A DNA stretch of 64,000 nt, taken from UBA7434 sp042090785 (lineage in GTDB: Bacteria > Pseudomonadota > Gammaproteobacteria > Pseudomonadales > UBA7434). Below the pieces are notes generated by a model. The model was given only the letters and a program-made list of their open reading frames with translations, had not been told where the DNA came from and did not search any database. The position numbers were made by a program, and so were the translations under genes. Where the stretch lies: NCBI GenBank assembly GCA_042090785.1, contig JBELIP010000001.1, positions 62,001-126,000 on the forward strand, written 5' to 3'. How positions within the stretch are numbered: position 1 is the first letter of the stretch; every line of letters starts with the position of its first letter. Below are positions 61,972 to 64,000 of the stretch, piece by piece.

Positions 61972-62304
61972 TTAAAACCTAAAGATAGAATGGGGCCGAA
62001 AATGGCAGATTATTCTGTGATTATACGAACTGTGGGCCAATATCTGAAACACTATTATCAATCATCATGAAATAGCCTTAAACTCACAGTTATTGACCAT
62101 TTTGGCGCTGCGCACTATATTAGCAACCCTTTAGCTGTTATTGCTCAGTGGCTGTTTCTTCATTATTTAGCCATATGATGGCATTAACGCTTCAATTGCT
62201 GCGACTTAACGATCAGTCACGTTAGACTAAGCCAATCTGAGCAGGACGCCTCGGATCAATATATTTTTACTCTCAGGGATAGCACACAACACCAAGGCCA
62301 CACC
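61972..62304. promoter_or_regulatory. 333-bp divergent intergenic region, ygfB / zapA operon
   Basis: The region lies between divergent starts and must contain both promoters. I found no reliable promoter pair, RNA gene or repeat by eye. Confidence 0.4.
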
Positions 62305-62511
62305 ATGAAAGACAAGTTAGAGCACCTTGAAAGCAAGCTCGATGAACTTATCGCGCTTTGCTCATCGCTCGATAAAGAAAACAAATCACTACGTGGCCGC
62401 GAAAGCGAATGGAGTAATGAGCGTCGTCAATTGTTAATTAAGAACGAAACGGCACGCACTAAGGTCGAAGCTATGATTACTCGACTAAAATCCATGGAGT
62501 CTGGCGAATGA
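62305..62511 (+). CDS. TIGR02449-family small coiled-coil protein
   Basis: The 68-residue protein is a continuous charged helix (LEHLESKLDELIALCSSLDK ... KSLRGRESEWSNERRQLL) with heptad leucines, ending MITRLKSMESGE. This family is conserved upstream of zapA in Pseudomonas-like genomes and resembles ZapB-type division proteins in size and coiled-coil character. Its stop overlaps the next start by four bases (ATGA), indicating coupled translation. Confidence 0.85.
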   Translation: MKDKLEHLESKLDELIALCSSLDKENKSLRGRESEWSNERRQLLIKNETARTKVEAMITRLKSMESGE

Positions 62512-62867
62512 CCGAATTATCAAGGGGCACTGTGCCACCTAAGCAGGAAAAAATGACCGACAGTAATGAAATCAGCACGTTGAATGTTCAAATCTTGGGT
62601 AAAGACTTTCAAGTCTCTTGCCCTGCTAATGAGCAAGACAGTTTAATTAACGCCGCCGCACAGCTCGATAAACGTATGCGTGATATTCGCGACAGCGGTA
62701 AAGTGATAGGGCTTGAACGTATTGCTATAATGGCGGGACTGAATTTAACACATGAATTTTTACAAACTAAAGATCAAGTGGCCGGCAAAGATACCTCAAA
62801 TATACTGAAAACACTTAACCAAAAACTCGATAACGCCCTGCAAAACGCCAAACAAATGGAAATTTAA
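62508..62867 (+). CDS. zapA: cell division protein ZapA
   Basis: ZapA cross-links FtsZ filaments at the division ring. The protein has the ZapA head NVQILGKDFQVSCPANEQDSL and AAQLDKRMRDIRDSGKVIGL, followed by LERIAIMAGLNLTHEFLQ and a C-terminal coiled coil. The coupled ATG at 62508 gives 119 residues; the internal ATG at 62553 (MTDSNEIS) gives a more standard 104-residue protein. It is followed by 6S RNA, the usual zapA-ssrS-ygfA order. Confidence 0.93.
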   Translation: MTELSRGTVPPKQEKMTDSNEISTLNVQILGKDFQVSCPANEQDSLINAAAQLDKRMRDIRDSGKVIGLERIAIMAGLNLTHEFLQTKDQVAGKDTSNILKTLNQKLDNALQNAKQMEI

Positions 62868-62921
62868 GGTTATTATTTTTTATCCTAGATCAAATAAATT
62901 GTAAATCCTCTGTAACTCTTA

Positions 62922-62950
62922 TTTCCGTCACAGCCCAGATGGTTTACACT
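62922..62950 (+). promoter_or_regulatory. candidate promoter of 6S RNA
   Basis: A TACACT -10 (62945-62950) lies about seven bases before the proposed 5' end and follows a TTTCCG -35-like element (62922-62927) with a 17-bp spacer. The -35 is poor, and the call depends on the RNA position. Confidence 0.4.
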
Positions 62951-62956
62951 ACTTGT

Positions 62957-63138
62957 GAATTCCCTGGGGTATTTGCCAGTCAGCATGTCCTTGAGCCGAT
63001 AATACCCACCCGGAGGTTCCTCGTTGGTAGCTGTGTGCATGCTCGGCATGACCGAGAAGCCTGAACTACTGCAGGATCCACCACCTTGAACCTTTTCGGT
63101 TCGAGGCCGCAATGACAGCGGTACCTTGGGGTGTTCCT
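62957..63138 (+). ncRNA. ssrS: 6S RNA
   Basis: 6S RNA mimics an open promoter and sequesters sigma70-RNA polymerase in stationary phase. The segment between zapA and ygfA contains the conserved blocks CCTTGAGCCGATA (62989-63001), GTGCATGCTCGGCATGACC and GAGAAGCCT (63034-63061), and CACCTTGAACC ... GGTTCGAGG near the 3' half. The outer ends can pair (GAATTCCCTGG with CCTTGGGGTGTTC), and the size, about 182 nt, matches the E. coli RNA. A T-rich run follows the 3' end. The exact termini are estimated. A frame over this region (62980-63189, minus) is a shadow. Confidence 0.9.
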
Positions 63139-63288
63139 TTTTTCAAACCTAGTCTTATTTATTGCTATACGCTTATTCGCCCATAGCAACTAATCGCCCC
63201 GCTGTTCAGCGACAAAAAACATTTCGTCTTATACAATAACGATTACCTATAGTTAGATTGTCACCTGTAATAAACGATAGATTAACGC

Positions 63289-63906
63289 ATGGCATTTTTT
63301 AATCGCCTAACGGCTAAAAAAAACAGCAGCTTGGCTGAACATCGTAGGCAATTACGTCAGCAGTATCGCGCGGCGCGGCGTGCATTGCCTCATTACCAGC
63401 AATATGCACAAGCTAAAAGGTTAAGCGCCACACTGCAACTCTGTCCTGAATTTAATCGCGCCAAACATATTGCCAGCTACCTACCAAACGACGGTGAAAT
63501 AAACCCTGCTTTTATTCACCAAATTGCCTGGTCGCTAGGTAAGCGTATCTACTTACCCGTTCCTACTAAAAATAAATCTTTGCGCTTTATATCTTTTACA
63601 CAGCGGACACCTTTGGTTACTGGAGCATGGGGAATTAAACAGCCACGTTGCGCAGCAAGAATGGCCTCCGATGTATCGCTTGATTTAATCTTAGTGCCAC
63701 TCGTCGCATTTGATAGCTCGGGGAATCGCTTGGGGCGAGGTGGCGGTTATTATGATCGATTTCTTACTCATACAAAGCGCAAACGTCGAGGACTGAAAAG
63801 CCTAGGACTAAGCCATACATTACAAGAAGTAAAAAAAGTACCTACCGAAGAATGGGATGTTACATTGAGTGGCGTAGTTACGCCGAGACGGGTATATCGG
63901 AGCTGA
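63289..63906 (+). CDS. ygfA: 5-formyltetrahydrofolate cyclo-ligase
   Basis: YgfA converts 5-formyl-THF to 5,10-methenyl-THF with ATP. The 205-residue protein has LRQQYRAARRALP near residue 22, HIASYLPNDGEINP, the substrate site WGIKQPRCAA, LILVPLVAFDSSGNRLGRGG and GGYYDRFL, the family signature at about 155-162. It follows 6S RNA as in E. coli and Pseudomonas; the two are probably co-transcribed. Confidence 0.95.
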   Translation: MAFFNRLTAKKNSSLAEHRRQLRQQYRAARRALPHYQQYAQAKRLSATLQLCPEFNRAKHIASYLPNDGEINPAFIHQIAWSLGKRIYLPVPTKNKSLRFISFTQRTPLVTGAWGIKQPRCAARMASDVSLDLILVPLVAFDSSGNRLGRGGGYYDRFLTHTKRKRRGLKSLGLSHTLQEVKKVPTEEWDVTLSGVVTPRRVYRS

Positions 63907-64000
63907 TTCGTTTACTTATTAACGGCTAAACGTTTAATCGATATTCTATTTTATTTAATGCGCAGCATAGACATGCACGTTTATAATGAAGCAACTAAAA
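63907..64000. other. window end, no gene seen
   Basis: The last 94 bases contain no start of a supported gene or RNA. The next gene lies outside. Confidence 0.5.

Noticed and set aside
62980..63189. Minus-strand frames over the 6S RNA
   Set aside because: They overlap a well-supported structured RNA and have no other evidence.
1..64000. Mobile element or prophage origin for the 24-36 kb region
   Set aside because: No integrase, transposase, tRNA or attachment repeat was found; gene variety alone does not prove transfer.

Overview
The window is a 64 kb chromosomal segment of a moderately A+T-rich Gammaproteobacterium. Gene order in several blocks matches what I recall of Pseudomonas-type genomes: pilMNOPQ-aroK with a divergent PBP1A; priA-argS-SPOR-DUF971-ubiE-ubiJ-ubiB-hisI-hisE-tatABC; ilvE-glnE beside envelope sugar genes; argE-argA; and yfbR-ubiI-ubiH-pepP-ygfB facing zapA-6S RNA-ygfA. 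This suggests a marine relative in the Pseudomonadales/Cellvibrionales sphere. No species call is possible from the sequence alone. I saw no tRNA, rRNA, CRISPR array, transposase or prophage gene.

Layout: 0-5.4 kb carries the type IV pilus inner-membrane and secretin operon plus the start of aroK. 5.7-12.9 kb holds PBP1A, malic enzyme, L31 and PriA. 13-21.6 kb is a dense co-directional run of translation, ubiquinone (ubiE/J/B), histidine (hisI/E) and Tat export genes. 21.7-23.5 kb encodes a secreted reprolysin-like metalloprotease with a GlyGly-CTERM-like tail. 23.9-36.3 kb is an accessory surface-glycan region: three methyltransferase or toroid-fold genes, at least seven glycosyltransferases, a pyruvyltransferase and a lipid A acyltransferase. 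It ends at a 100-N assembly gap. 36.7-45.7 kb has ilvE, glnE, an orphan GspE/PilB-type ATPase, argE and argA. 45.7-55.3 kb is mixed: acyltransferase, PAP2 phosphatase, an MJ1255-type glycosyltransferase, metY, a YfaZ-like porin, ATP-grasp and HDOD proteins, hemL and a QueC-like PP-loop protein. 55.4-63.9 kb has gcvH, yfbR, the ubiquinone hydroxylases, pepP, ygfB, a zapA pair, 6S RNA and 5-formyl-THF cyclo-ligase.

The most unusual signal is not a gene. Short imperfect tandem repeats with 12-22 bp units, different in sequence at each locus but alike in architecture, recur at gene ends. Several run across stop codons and so have been written into protein C-termini, for example at 21709-21756, 29227-29271, 44331-44381 and 55959-56003. 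The 100-N gap at 36285-36384 lies inside one such array. The same process is visible inside genes: a 12-bp repeat in PBP1A, and a 15-bp repeat that builds a 119-residue, roughly 50% lysine, histone-H1-like tail on PepP. Other points of interest are the GT4/methyltransferase/toroid operon at 24.5-27.9 kb, the orphan QueC-like protein, the absence of hslVU from its usual place after the SPOR gene, and a six-codon ORF whose stop codon abuts the argS start.
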